A DNA stretch of 7,041 nucleotides from Bacilli bacterium (GCA_017551465.1 JAFZLN010000158.1:1-7041), one strand, 5' to 3'. Shown: positions 1 to 6,865, numbered from the stretch's first letter. The notes: generated from the sequence alone by a model not told the origin. Program-made: numbers and translations.

Positions 1-432
1 ACGTTCATTGAAATAGTCTAAGCCCAATTTCCCTTCTGGTGAGTTTAAAGCGTATTGATAATAAACAGTCAAGTCATGGAGACACTTGATGAGCGGTGTT
101 CTTTTTGGGTCAACAACTTTAACTTCGTGAATGTCGTCTAGTCTTGGATCATGATAATCACAGATTTCAGCGACTTTCTTAAGTGCCTCTTTAAAAGAGA
201 GGTGCTCGTATTTTCTCACAAAGCCAATAGCGTTGCCGCTTGTACCACACACGAAACACTTGAAGATTTGTAGTTCAGGTGAGATGTGCATGGATGGATT
301 TGTATCATCGTGGAATGGGCATTTGGCGAGATAATCTTTACCTTTTCTAATCACAGGCAAATAAGCGGATACCACTTTTACGATATCAGCGTGCTTTAAG
401 ACGTCTTTTGCTAAACTATCATCAAATGCCAT
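1..432 (-). CDS. dnaG: DNA primase DnaG, N-terminal part (3' end outside window)
   Basis: DnaG makes the RNA primers that start Okazaki fragments at the replication fork. Only the first 144 codons are present; the frame is open to base 1, so the catalytic TOPRIM core and the helicase-binding domain lie outside. The N-terminal CHC2-type zinc-binding domain is clear: ligands C38 and H41 (in CPFHDDTNPSMH), then C59 and C62 (CFVCG), with the usual basic residues just before and the conserved stretch NAIGFV just after. The ATG at 432 is chosen because the family normally begins about 35 residues before the first zinc ligand. The Shine-Dalgarno is weak (GGAAG about 13 nt upstream). The gene lies 46 bp after glyS with no terminator between them, so co-transcription is likely. 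In Bacilli dnaG is usually followed by the sigma-A gene, which would be expected just beyond the left edge. Confidence 0.96.
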   Translation of the reverse strand, partial: MAFDDSLAKDVLKHADIVKVVSAYLPVIRKGKDYLAKCPFHDDTNPSMHISPELQIFKCFVCGTSGNAIGFVRKYEHLSFKEALKKVAEICDYHDPRLDDIHEVKVVDPKRTPLIKCLHDLTVYYQYALNSPEGKLGLDYFNER

Positions 433-478
433 ATAATGAATTATACTTCCACTAATTTTTTACTAATTTTCTACTTGC

Positions 479-1852
479 TTAGAAGAAGACTTTTTCTTCC
501 AAATAAGCCTTTAATTGGTCAATTGGTAAACGGATTTGTTGCATGGAATCACGTTCACGGATGGTGACCGCGCCATCGTTTTCGGTGTCGAAGTCAATGG
601 TGATGCAGAATGGAGTGCCAATCGCATCTTGACGTCTATAACGTTTACCAATGGAGCCGGTATCATCATAGATGACGTTGAAATATTTCGCTAAGGATTG
701 TTCAACTTCACGGGCCTTTTCTTCAAGCTTTTTGCTTAATGGTAAGACCGCTGCTTTAAATGGAGCCACGGCTGGAGAAAGATGCATAACGATACGTATA
801 TCGTTGTCACCAACTTGTTCTTCATCATAAGCGTCACATAATGTCATTAAAACCAAACGGTCTAAACCGACGGATGGTTCAATACAATATGGAACATATT
901 TCTCATTGGTTTCTGGATCTAAGTAATCTAAAGCTTCACCACTGTACTTGATATGACGGTTTAAGTCATAGTCAGTTCTATCAGCGATGCCCCAGATTTC
1001 ACCCCAACCGAATGGGAATAAGTATTCAATATCAGTTGTGGCCTTGCTATAGAAGGCTAATTCTTCTTTTTCATGGTCTCTATAACGGAGATTCTCTTTC
1101 TTGATTCCTAAGGAATCAACAAAGTCTAAGCAGTATTGTTTCCAATAGTCAAACCACTTGAGGTCATCGCCTGGTTTACAGAAGAATTCCATTTCCATTT
1201 GGTCAAATTCACGTGTACGGAAGGTCATTTGTCCTGGAGTGATTTCATTTCTGAAAGCACGACCAACATTACAAATACCCATTGGTAATTTACGGCGTGT
1301 CGCTCTCAAGACGTTCTTGAAGTTAACGAACATACCTTGCGCGGTTTCTGGTCTTAAGTAGACAACTGATTTGCTATCTTCAGTAACACCAACATGCGTT
1401 TTAAACATCATGTTGAATTGACGGATATCTGTGAAGTTTTCACTACCACAGTTTGGACATTTAACGTGATTATTTCTAATGAAATCCATCATTTGTTCAT
1501 TAGTCATGCCGTTAACGTCAGCGTCTGGGAACTCACTTTCGATGAGTTGGTCCGCTCTAAAACGTTGTTTACAATGTTTGCAGTCAATGAGGGGATCATT
1601 GAATGTAGAAACGTGACCAGTTGCTTCCCAAACTTTTGGGTTCATTAAAATCGCGGCATCAATGCCCACGTTTGTGGTGCTTTCTTGAACGAACTTCTTC
1701 CACCACATTTTACGGATGTTTTGTTTAATTTCGCTACCAATTGGGCCGTAGTCCCAAGTGTTGCTTAAACCACCATAAATCTCGGAGCCTTGAAAATAGA
1801 AACCAGAGACAATGAAATGGTTACAGAGTTTTTCGAATTCAAATTTACTCAT
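479..1852 (-). CDS. glyS: Glycyl-tRNA synthetase, single-chain (alpha2) type
   Basis: This cytosolic class II synthetase charges tRNA-Gly with glycine using ATP. At 457 residues it is the single-chain dimeric form found in archaea, eukaryotes, staphylococci and mycoplasmas, not the two-gene alpha2-beta2 enzyme of most bacteria. Visible marks are the N-terminal GGLSNTWDYGP segment (27-37), a four-cysteine zinc site (C91, C94, C132, C135) in the insertion, RPETAQG (167-173), motif 2 with FRNEI (200-204), motif 3 EPSVGLDR (325-332), and a C-terminal anticodon-binding domain from about residue 350. Length and domains are complete. The ATG at 1852 is preceded by a GAGGGG Shine-Dalgarno about 10 nt upstream. 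A candidate promoter lies in the 89-bp gap after recO. That gap is too short for a T-box leader and contains no T-box sequence, so regulation by uncharged tRNA is not evident. dnaG follows 46 bp downstream. Confidence 0.97.
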   Translation of the reverse strand: MSKFEFEKLCNHFIVSGFYFQGSEIYGGLSNTWDYGPIGSEIKQNIRKMWWKKFVQESTTNVGIDAAILMNPKVWEATGHVSTFNDPLIDCKHCKQRFRADQLIESEFPDADVNGMTNEQMMDFIRNNHVKCPNCGSENFTDIRQFNMMFKTHVGVTEDSKSVVYLRPETAQGMFVNFKNVLRATRRKLPMGICNVGRAFRNEITPGQMTFRTREFDQMEMEFFCKPGDDLKWFDYWKQYCLDFVDSLGIKKENLRYRDHEKEELAFYSKATTDIEYLFPFGWGEIWGIADRTDYDLNRHIKYSGEALDYLDPETNEKYVPYCIEPSVGLDRLVLMTLCDAYDEEQVGDNDIRIVMHLSPAVAPFKAAVLPLSKKLEEKAREVEQSLAKYFNVIYDDTGSIGKRYRRQDAIGTPFCITIDFDTENDGAVTIRERDSMQQIRLPIDQLKAYLEEKVFF

Positions 1853-1889
1853 AATATGTATACCCCTCTAGATAATTCGCACGAGGAAA

Positions 1890-1918
1890 AGCCTACATTT
1901 TTAGGGAATTGTTGTCAA
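1890..1918 (-). promoter_or_regulatory. Candidate sigma-A promoter for glyS-dnaG
   Basis: On the minus strand a perfect -35 box TTGACA (1913-1918) is followed after 17 bp by TAGGCT (1890-1895), which matches the -10 consensus at 3 of 6 positions. Transcription would start around 30 nt upstream of the glyS start codon. The exact -35 and ideal spacing support it; the poor -10 box lowers confidence. It sits in the longest gap between the recO and glyS units. Confidence 0.45.
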
Positions 1919-1941
1919 CCTATTATGTGTGTTATTATCTA

Positions 1942-2658
1942 TTATTTGCTATCAATTAGCAAGCGCATATTCTTGAAGTGATAGCCAAAAGCTTCTTCAA
2001 TGTATTGGCTGAATTTACCAAAAAGGAGTAAAAAATCTTCGTTTTTATAGTCACTACTTTTCAAGCGATAATCAGGACAATTGACGATTTTTCTAAGAAG
2101 AATCATCTGCTCTTTAGTTAAGTCTTTTTCCATTTCTGGCTGATAGCAAGATTCGCAAATGAACCCACCATCACTAAAAGAGAATGTCACAATATTTTTT
2201 GTGGCCCCACATAGGACACATTGATTAACTTCAAGTTGGAAACCACCCATCTTAACTGTATGTGCCATGAACTGTAATAAGGTCATGAGCCAGTCATTGG
2301 TGGTTTTAAGGCTATTCACCGCTTTTTCTAATTTTTCGAACATTACTTGTTGTTCATCTTCAGGGAAGAGATTTAGCATCATCTCATCGATGGTCATGAG
2401 GCTTGCTAAATACTTCGCATCCATATCCACCTTTAAAGGTGAGAACAATGGTTTTGAGCTTTTTAGGATAGGATGAACGAAGTTACCATCCATTAGTTCA
2501 ATATCAGCGATGGTTAAAACATTATTAAGCGCAGCGTTTTTACTTTTTGGATCTTTGATGCCTCTAGCGAGGAATGTCAAAGACTCATTTTCTGAGATAG
2601 CTCTCACTATCCCATCTTTTTCTTTGTATGGGTTTATTGAAAGAACGATTATTTTCAT
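1942..2658 (-). CDS. recO: DNA repair protein RecO
   Basis: RecO works with RecR (and RecF) to load RecA onto single-stranded DNA covered by SSB, and it can anneal complementary strands. The 238-residue protein has the expected plan: an N-terminal OB-fold with the conserved LARGIKDPKSK segment (30-40), a helical middle, and a C-terminal zinc site with C147, C150, C168 and C171. The N-terminus is a few residues shorter than in many RecO proteins, starting right at the first strand. Its ATG shares one base with the era stop codon (TAATG), and the nearest purine-rich stretch lies more than 20 nt upstream. Translation therefore probably depends on coupling to era. The gene ends in TAA followed by a short hairpin without a T-run, so no clear terminator closes the unit. 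The era-recO pairing is conserved across Bacilli. Confidence 0.95.
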   Translation of the reverse strand: MKIIVLSINPYKEKDGIVRAISENESLTFLARGIKDPKSKNAALNNVLTIADIELMDGNFVHPILKSSKPLFSPLKVDMDAKYLASLMTIDEMMLNLFPEDEQQVMFEKLEKAVNSLKTTNDWLMTLLQFMAHTVKMGGFQLEVNQCVLCGATKNIVTFSFSDGGFICESCYQPEMEKDLTKEQMILLRKIVNCPDYRLKSSDYKNEDFLLLFGKFSQYIEEAFGYHFKNMRLLIDSK

Positions 2659-3542
2659 TATTTTTCGTACTTATATCCGTATTCCTTCAAAGAAGAAGGA
2701 GCGTCTCTCCAGCCTTCATCAACTTTGACTTGGAGTTCTAAGAAGATGTGTTGGTTAAGTAATCTTTCAATGCTTTGTCTTGCTTTAGAGCCAATCTCTT
2801 TAATACGGCTACCGTTTTTACCAATAACGATGCCTTTTTGGCTATCTTTTTCAACGATAATTGAGGCGAAGATTTGCATTGGTTTCTTTTCCCATTCGAT
2901 ATGGTCCATATAGATAGCCACAGAATGTGGCACTTCTTCTCTCAGTGTCTTTAAGACTTTTTCACGAATGATTTCTTTGATTTGGAAGATTTCATCTTTA
3001 TCGGTAATCATTTCTGGCGGATAGTAAGCTGGTCCTTCAGGAAGGAAGTTTCTCACTTTCTTAATGATTTCATCGATATTAAAGCCTTCTTTAGCGACAG
3101 CATCAATGAATGTCGCTTCTTTAAAGAACTGACGATAAGTCTTTTTGAGTTCTTCGGTCTTATCTAATCTTGCTAAATCAATTTTATTGAAGACGATAAT
3201 TAATGGGACATTATGGATGTCTAAGTGTTCGATGACGAAAGTATCACCAGTGCCAAAAGGTTTAGAAGCATCCACCACTAAGATGGCCACATCGACGTCA
3301 TGGGCGGCGCTATAGGCCATATTGTTCATCTCTTTGCCAAGTTGTTGCATTGGCTTATGGATACCAGGAGTATCTAAAAAGACGATTTGTGTATTTTCAT
3401 CGTTATAAATACCGATGATATTGTTTCTTGTGGTTTGTGATTTATCTGTGACGATAGAAACGTGATGGTTAATTAAGCCATTCAAAAGCGTAGATTTACC
3501 AACGTTAGGTCTACCTAAAATAGCGACGAATCCAGATTTCAT
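2658..3542 (-). CDS. era: GTPase Era, 16S rRNA-binding ribosome assembly factor
   Basis: Era is an essential GTPase that binds the 3' end of 16S rRNA and checks late assembly of the 30S subunit at the membrane-proximal pool of ribosomes. The 294-residue protein has the usual length. GTPase motifs seen are G1 GRPNVGKS (10-17), switch residues around TTRN (37-40), G3 DTPG (57-60) and G4 NKID (119-122). The G5 position reads VAK (149-151), with valine where Era normally has serine. The C-terminal KH domain carries the GKNG loop (241-244) expected for RNA binding, followed by SRIKEIGSKAR. The start codon overlaps the cdd stop by one base (TAATG); an AGGAG lies about 13 nt upstream, farther than ideal. 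era and ybeY both act on 16S rRNA maturation, so their shared unit is functionally sensible. Confidence 0.98.
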   Translation of the reverse strand: MKSGFVAILGRPNVGKSTLLNGLINHHVSIVTDKSQTTRNNIIGIYNDENTQIVFLDTPGIHKPMQQLGKEMNNMAYSAAHDVDVAILVVDASKPFGTGDTFVIEHLDIHNVPLIIVFNKIDLARLDKTEELKKTYRQFFKEATFIDAVAKEGFNIDEIIKKVRNFLPEGPAYYPPEMITDKDEIFQIKEIIREKVLKTLREEVPHSVAIYMDHIEWEKKPMQIFASIIVEKDSQKGIVIGKNGSRIKEIGSKARQSIERLLNQHIFLELQVKVDEGWRDAPSSLKEYGYKYEK

Positions 3543-3943
3543 TATTGTAAGTCATCTCCTGAGAACGCTAATGGAAGGAGTTCATCAATGTTGGTCTTAT
3601 AACTATCACCTTTAAGGTTGGTTAATAAAATTGCACCATCCCTTGGGAATAATTCGCTGATCACCTGTCTACATGCACCACATGGTGAGCATGGAGCGTC
3701 TGTGTCCGCAGCGATGGCTAAAGCCACAAAGTCACTCTTCTTATAGCCATTCATCATCGCGTTATATAAAGCGTTTCTTTCAGCGCACATGCATAAAGGA
3801 TAGGAAGAGTTTTCAACGTTTGCGCCGACAAAGACTTTACCATCTTTGCAAAGTAAAGCAGCGCCGACTTTAAAGTTTGAATACGGGCTATAGGATAATC
3901 TTCTGGCCTCAATGGCTTGTTTCATTAATTCTTCGTCTTTCAT
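3542..3943 (-). CDS. cdd: Cytidine deaminase
   Basis: This cytosolic zinc enzyme of pyrimidine salvage converts cytidine and deoxycytidine to uridine and deoxyuridine. The 133-residue protein is the small tetrameric type with three cysteine zinc ligands: C53 in CAERNA with the catalytic glutamate E55, then C88 and C91 in PCGACRQ. The segment SYSPYSNFKVGAALL (17-31) and the substrate-binding NVEN (42-45) are typical of the family. I choose the ATG at 3943 because GTGAGG sits 6 nt upstream as a good Shine-Dalgarno and the protein then matches the usual length and N-terminus. An in-frame GTG at 3955 would add four residues (137 in total) and overlap the ybeY stop as GTGA; it remains possible. 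The gap to ybeY is 8 bp, and the stop overlaps the era start by one base. Confidence 0.97.
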   Translation of the reverse strand: MKDEELMKQAIEARRLSYSPYSNFKVGAALLCKDGKVFVGANVENSSYPLCMCAERNALYNAMMNGYKKSDFVALAIAADTDAPCSPCGACRQVISELFPRDGAILLTNLKGDSYKTNIDELLPLAFSGDDLQ

Positions 3944-3951
3944 AAGATACC

Positions 3952-4395
3952 TCACGCTAAGATTTCTTCTTGTAAAGAAAACATTATTTTCTCATCATCT
4001 TCTGTCATATGGTCATAGCCAAGAAGATGTAATAATCCATGAACGAATAGGAACTTAAGTTCACGGTCTAGACTATGGCCATATGCAGTAGCTTGTTCTC
4101 GAGCCTTATCAAACGAGATATAAATCTCGCCTAAGACGACCATTTGTTTAGAGTGAAAGATTCTATCTTTATTTTCATCTCCGTCTAAAAAGGCAAAGGA
4201 GATGACATCTGTCGGACGGTCAATATGACGATATTCTCTATTGATGTTATGAATAAATTCATTGTCAACAAAAGTGACACTGATATATGGATCAAACTCC
4301 AGACCGAGATGGTTAAGAGTCTTCACCACTAGTGATTCATAGACACCTTGATAATCGTTTAATGATTCGTCGAAAGAGTTAAAATCGAGTTCCAT
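3952..4395 (-). CDS. ybeY: Endoribonuclease YbeY (rRNA maturation factor)
   Basis: YbeY is a zinc-dependent endoribonuclease needed for processing of the 16S rRNA 3' end and for ribosome quality control. The 147-residue protein has the family length. The metal-binding signature HGLLHLLGYDH is present with H119, H123 and H129, and the conserved arginine lies at R60 in RPTDVISFAF (60-69). The start at 4395 is the only ATG in this frame near the expected N-terminus. It has no recognisable Shine-Dalgarno: the 19 bp after the upstream stop contain no GG at all. Translation may be coupled to the C39 gene or start on an unstructured leader. Its TGA stop is 8 bp before cdd. In Bacillus subtilis dgkA lies between ybeY and cdd; here it is absent. 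Confidence 0.96.
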   Translation of the reverse strand: MELDFNSFDESLNDYQGVYESLVVKTLNHLGLEFDPYISVTFVDNEFIHNINREYRHIDRPTDVISFAFLDGDENKDRIFHSKQMVVLGEIYISFDKAREQATAYGHSLDRELKFLFVHGLLHLLGYDHMTEDDEKIMFSLQEEILA

Positions 4396-4414
4396 GATGA
4401 AATCATAACATTAA

Positions 4415-5629
4415 TTATTCATGTTTTCTATCAATTTCATCTTGATGAACGATATTATTCACTCTTGCTTTACAAAGTAAGTTCTCTTCTAAACGCAAAT
4501 CGTAACTAAATAATGGCGTTAACGATTGGTAAAGAAGTAAAGATAAGCATGTGTAGAAAATGATGTTTGGAATGGAGAAGGACTTTTCAGCAACGCTTAG
4601 AGCGAGACTAGCGATAACTAGGAAAATGGTCACCACTCCTTTTTTCGCAAATTCCATGTAGGCATAGCGATATGCTTTAACCTCCATCGTTTTAACCTTC
4701 ATTTCGACACCTTCAACATCACTCGCTGTTCTGAGCTCACATTCATCGTGATAAATCTCTTTTCCCAGATTGTTTTTAAATGGGGAAATAAAGAAGACAT
4801 CAAGATAGGCTGCAACAAGAGCAGCAAAGATTAGAATCAGATAATCAAGCGAGTTAATGACTGAGATGACGATAATCAGGATAACGATGAGCAAAGAGAA
4901 GAGAAGATTGACACCACTACTTAACGAACACTTTTTATATTCTTGCCCGCGTTTGTAGAATTCAAAGTATTCGTTTTTACGTACATAAGGCAAATACCGC
5001 CTTAAGTATTTATCGAAGCGCTGCATTCTTTTGAGAAGACTAAGTCTTAGGAGTATTTCGCATAAAAATGAGAGAACACCAAATACTAAGGGGAGAATGA
5101 TGTTCCCGGCAGGTTTAATAAAGAATGTAGCGACAGCGATAAATACGGCGGTAAGTGTCTGTAAGATTGAAGAGATTATTGTGCCTTTGGGGTCTTTGGA
5201 GTCAATCACATTAAAGGGGTATGGATGCTTTTCAAACTTATTGACTGCCAGTAAAGTGCCGTCCCAAATCGGAATAATTGAATCAATCTTTTGCCACTTG
5301 ATGCCTTTAGCAGGATCATGAACTTTGACTTTAAGGCCTTTTCTTTGACTAATTAAAATGGCGTGCTGCGTGTCGTTTGGACCCGCAACGGTTAAAATCA
5401 CAGGAAATTTGTCAAAGTGCCTTAAATCGTCTTTATCATTGATTTGCGCACCAAATAAGGTGACGTCGTAGCGTTCAGCTATCACTAAGAGATCTTGATA
5501 ACTGTATTGGCCATGCTCCTCTTCCTCGCTCAGATAGAGATACCTTTCATCTTTTTGCACTATGGCTAATAGCATTTTCAGACATGCCATGCCACAGCTT
5601 GAATTACTTAATTGTGGAATATAGTACAT
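4415..5629 (-). CDS. C39 peptidase fused to six-helix ABC-exporter-like membrane domain, no ATPase domain
   Basis: The N-terminal part (about 1-130) is a C39 cysteine peptidase domain of the kind that removes double-glycine leaders from peptides before export. The full site is visible: oxyanion-hole Q6, nucleophile C12 in SSCGMACLKML, H89 in DTQHAIL and D105 in VHDPAKG. Six hydrophobic segments follow at about 150-172, 176-199, 239-261, 263-282, 331-347 and 353-374. Two long cytoplasmic-type loops separate the pairs, the first (200-236) very basic. This 2-2-2 layout, and a loop segment DVEGVEMKVKTMEVKAY (304-320) resembling the second intracellular loop of exporters, suggests a type I ABC exporter membrane domain. 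Known peptidase-containing exporters run to about 700 residues with a C-terminal ATPase; this one stops cleanly at 404, just after helix 6, and ybeY follows at once. It has no Walker motifs. The start is fixed by AGGAGGTG 4 nt upstream. It is the first gene of the ybeY-cdd-era-recO unit. The substrate is unknown, and no leader peptide gene is seen nearby. Peptidase assignment is firm; the ABC relationship is inference. Confidence 0.85.
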   Translation of the reverse strand: MYYIPQLSNSSCGMACLKMLLAIVQKDERYLYLSEEEEHGQYSYQDLLVIAERYDVTLFGAQINDKDDLRHFDKFPVILTVAGPNDTQHAILISQRKGLKVKVHDPAKGIKWQKIDSIIPIWDGTLLAVNKFEKHPYPFNVIDSKDPKGTIISSILQTLTAVFIAVATFFIKPAGNIILPLVFGVLSFLCEILLRLSLLKRMQRFDKYLRRYLPYVRKNEYFEFYKRGQEYKKCSLSSGVNLLFSLLIVILIIVISVINSLDYLILIFAALVAAYLDVFFISPFKNNLGKEIYHDECELRTASDVEGVEMKVKTMEVKAYRYAYMEFAKKGVVTIFLVIASLALSVAEKSFSIPNIIFYTCLSLLLYQSLTPLFSYDLRLEENLLCKARVNNIVHQDEIDRKHE

Positions 5630-5633
5630 TTAA

Positions 5634-5641
5634 CACCTCCT
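5634..5641 (-). promoter_or_regulatory. Strong Shine-Dalgarno of the C39 membrane protein
   Basis: AGGAGGTG lies 4 nt upstream of the ATG at 5629 and is complementary to the 16S rRNA tail over eight bases. It is the strongest ribosome binding site in the window and fixes the start of the C39 gene. Confidence 0.85.
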
Positions 5642-5647
5642 ATAAAT

Positions 5648-5677
5648 GTAATAGGGGCGTTTTTGCGATTTTGTCCG
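5648..5677 (-). promoter_or_regulatory. Weak candidate promoter for the C39-ybeY-cdd-era-recO unit
   Basis: On the minus strand CGGACA (5672-5677, 4 of 6 to TTGACA) is followed after 18 bp by TATTAC (5648-5653, 4 of 6 to TATAAT). Just upstream, about 5680-5700 is a run of A and T tracts that could act as an UP element. A promoter is needed here because a terminator lies immediately upstream, but this particular match is only moderate. Confidence 0.3.
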
Positions 5678-5707
5678 ATACTTTTTTAAAAATTTTTCTA
5701 AGATAAT

Positions 5708-5730
5708 AAAAAACCGGATAAATCCGGTTT
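5708..5730 (-). terminator. Rho-independent terminator after dnaJ
   Basis: A perfect 9-bp stem AAACCGGAT / ATCCGGTTT (5711-5719 and 5722-5730) with a 2-nt centre is followed on the minus strand by a T-run (5713-5708). The stem begins inside the dnaJ TAA stop codon (5729-5731). On the plus strand the same stem is followed by TTTATTTTTT, so it could also work in the other direction. It closes the dnaK-dnaJ unit. Confidence 0.88.
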
Positions 5731-6865
5731 ATTTTTTGAAGAATTTTTTGAACTTCGCCAGTAATGAGTCATCTTTACCCATTTCTTGACGATATTGCGT
5801 TAATAAATCCTTCTGTTTCTTATTCAAGGAAGTAGGCATCTTGATATCGAGATGGACGTATTGATCACCAGGACGTCCGCTTCTTAAATCCTTCACGCCT
5901 TGGCCACGCATTCTGAAGATTTGTCCAGGTTGCGTACCCGCTGGGATATTAAGAGTGGCTTCCCCATAAACGGTTGGGACATCCACACTTGTGCCTAAAA
6001 TTGCGTCGATAAAGTCGACTGGCACTGTGAGGTGGATATCATTACCATCTCTTTTAAAGTATTCGTGTGGCTTGACGTTAACTTCTACGAAGAGGTCACC
6101 GTTTGGACCACCATTGGTTCCTCTTTCACCCATGCCTTGGACACGGATTTGTTGGCCGTTATTAATACCAGCGATAATATGAACTTTAATATTCTTCTTA
6201 ACTCTGTTATAACCTTTGCCACCACAGCTTGGACATGGATTAGAAATGATTTTACCTGAGCCATTACAACGTGTACACGTTTCTTGTTGTTCAATGACAC
6301 CAAAGAGGCTTCTTCTTTGCACTCTGACGTAGCCGTGACCTCCACAGTTAGGACAGGTTTTCACATCATTCGGAGTTTTAGCACCTGTACCATGGCAGGA
6401 TGAACATTGTTCATCAATAGTTAACGGAATCTCGATATCACGACCTAAGATGGTATCCATGAAGTCAACTTTCACACGCACAATCGCGTCGTTGCCCCTT
6501 CTAGGGCCAGTGCTTGCTCTTTGTTGACGACGGCCACCACCGAAGAATGACGAGAAGATGTCACCAAGGTCTACGCCATCAGCGCCGAACCCGCCGAAGC
6601 CACCACCTTCAAATGGATTGCTTCCTGGGCCACCAGCGCCTTGTTCGAATGCGGCATGACCAAATTGGTCATAAGCGCTTCTTTTTTGATCATCGAAAAG
6701 GATGTCATAAGCTTCTTGTACTTCTTTGAATTTCTCCGCATCACCAGTTTCATGGTTATCGGGGTGATATTTCTTTGCGAGTTTACGATAAGCGCTTTTA
6801 ATTTCGTCTTTAGAGGCGCTCTTAGAAACACCTAGTACCTCGTAAAAATCTCTTTTCTCTGCCAT
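5729..6865 (-). CDS. dnaJ: Chaperone DnaJ (class A Hsp40)
   Basis: DnaJ delivers unfolded proteins to DnaK and stimulates its ATPase. The 378-residue protein has all class A parts in order: J-domain with the HPD motif at 34-36, a Gly/Phe-rich linker (about 76-111), a zinc-binding domain with four CxxCxGxG repeats (C154/C157, C171/C174, C197/C200, C211/C214), and two C-terminal beta domains that bind substrate. The tail is rich in lysine and phenylalanine (KFKKFFKK). The ATG at 6865 has an AAAGGA Shine-Dalgarno 5 nt upstream and gives the standard N-terminus. The gene is 70 bp downstream of dnaK and ends inside a terminator stem. Heat-shock control probably comes from a promoter upstream of dnaK or hrcA, outside the window; no CIRCE element (TTAGCACTC-N9-GAGTGCTAA) is visible here. 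Confidence 0.98.
   Translation of the reverse strand: MAEKRDFYEVLGVSKSASKDEIKSAYRKLAKKYHPDNHETGDAEKFKEVQEAYDILFDDQKRSAYDQFGHAAFEQGAGGPGSNPFEGGGFGGFGADGVDLGDIFSSFFGGGRRQQRASTGPRRGNDAIVRVKVDFMDTILGRDIEIPLTIDEQCSSCHGTGAKTPNDVKTCPNCGGHGYVRVQRRSLFGVIEQQETCTRCNGSGKIISNPCPSCGGKGYNRVKKNIKVHIIAGINNGQQIRVQGMGERGTNGGPNGDLFVEVNVKPHEYFKRDGNDIHLTVPVDFIDAILGTSVDVPTVYGEATLNIPAGTQPGQIFRMRGQGVKDLRSGRPGDQYVHLDIKMPTSLNKKQKDLLTQYRQEMGKDDSLLAKFKKFFKK

Noticed and set aside
440..445. Perfect TATAAT just upstream of dnaG, suggesting its own promoter or a leaderless start.
   Set aside because: No -35 box is found 16-18 bp upstream and there is no extended -10 TG; in AT-rich DNA a lone TATAAT is expected by chance.
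451..470. Short direct repeat ACTAATTTT twice with 11-bp spacing between glyS and dnaG.
   Set aside because: Only two copies, AT-rich and short; likely chance or slippage with no supporting structure.
1946..1962. Hairpin TTGCTA-TCAAT-TAGCAA at the end of recO as a possible terminator.
   Set aside because: The stem is only 6 bp, AT-rich, and has no T-run after it on the minus strand.
3944..3955. GTG at 3955 as the cdd start with a 4-base overlap to ybeY.
   Set aside because: The ATG at 3943 has GTGAGG at an ideal 6-nt distance and gives the usual cytidine deaminase N-terminus; the GTG lacks a clear ribosome binding site.
4391..4404. Small palindrome ATGAT-GAA-ATCAT at the ybeY start as an operator or regulatory hairpin.
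   Set aside because: Five AT-rich base pairs with a 3-nt loop is weak and likely to arise by chance.
6085..6831. Two minus-strand 86-codon frames inside dnaJ (6085-6345 and 6571-6831).
   Set aside because: Both are out-of-frame readings of the intact dnaJ zinc and J/GF regions; the composition is not protein-like and dnaJ itself is uninterrupted.
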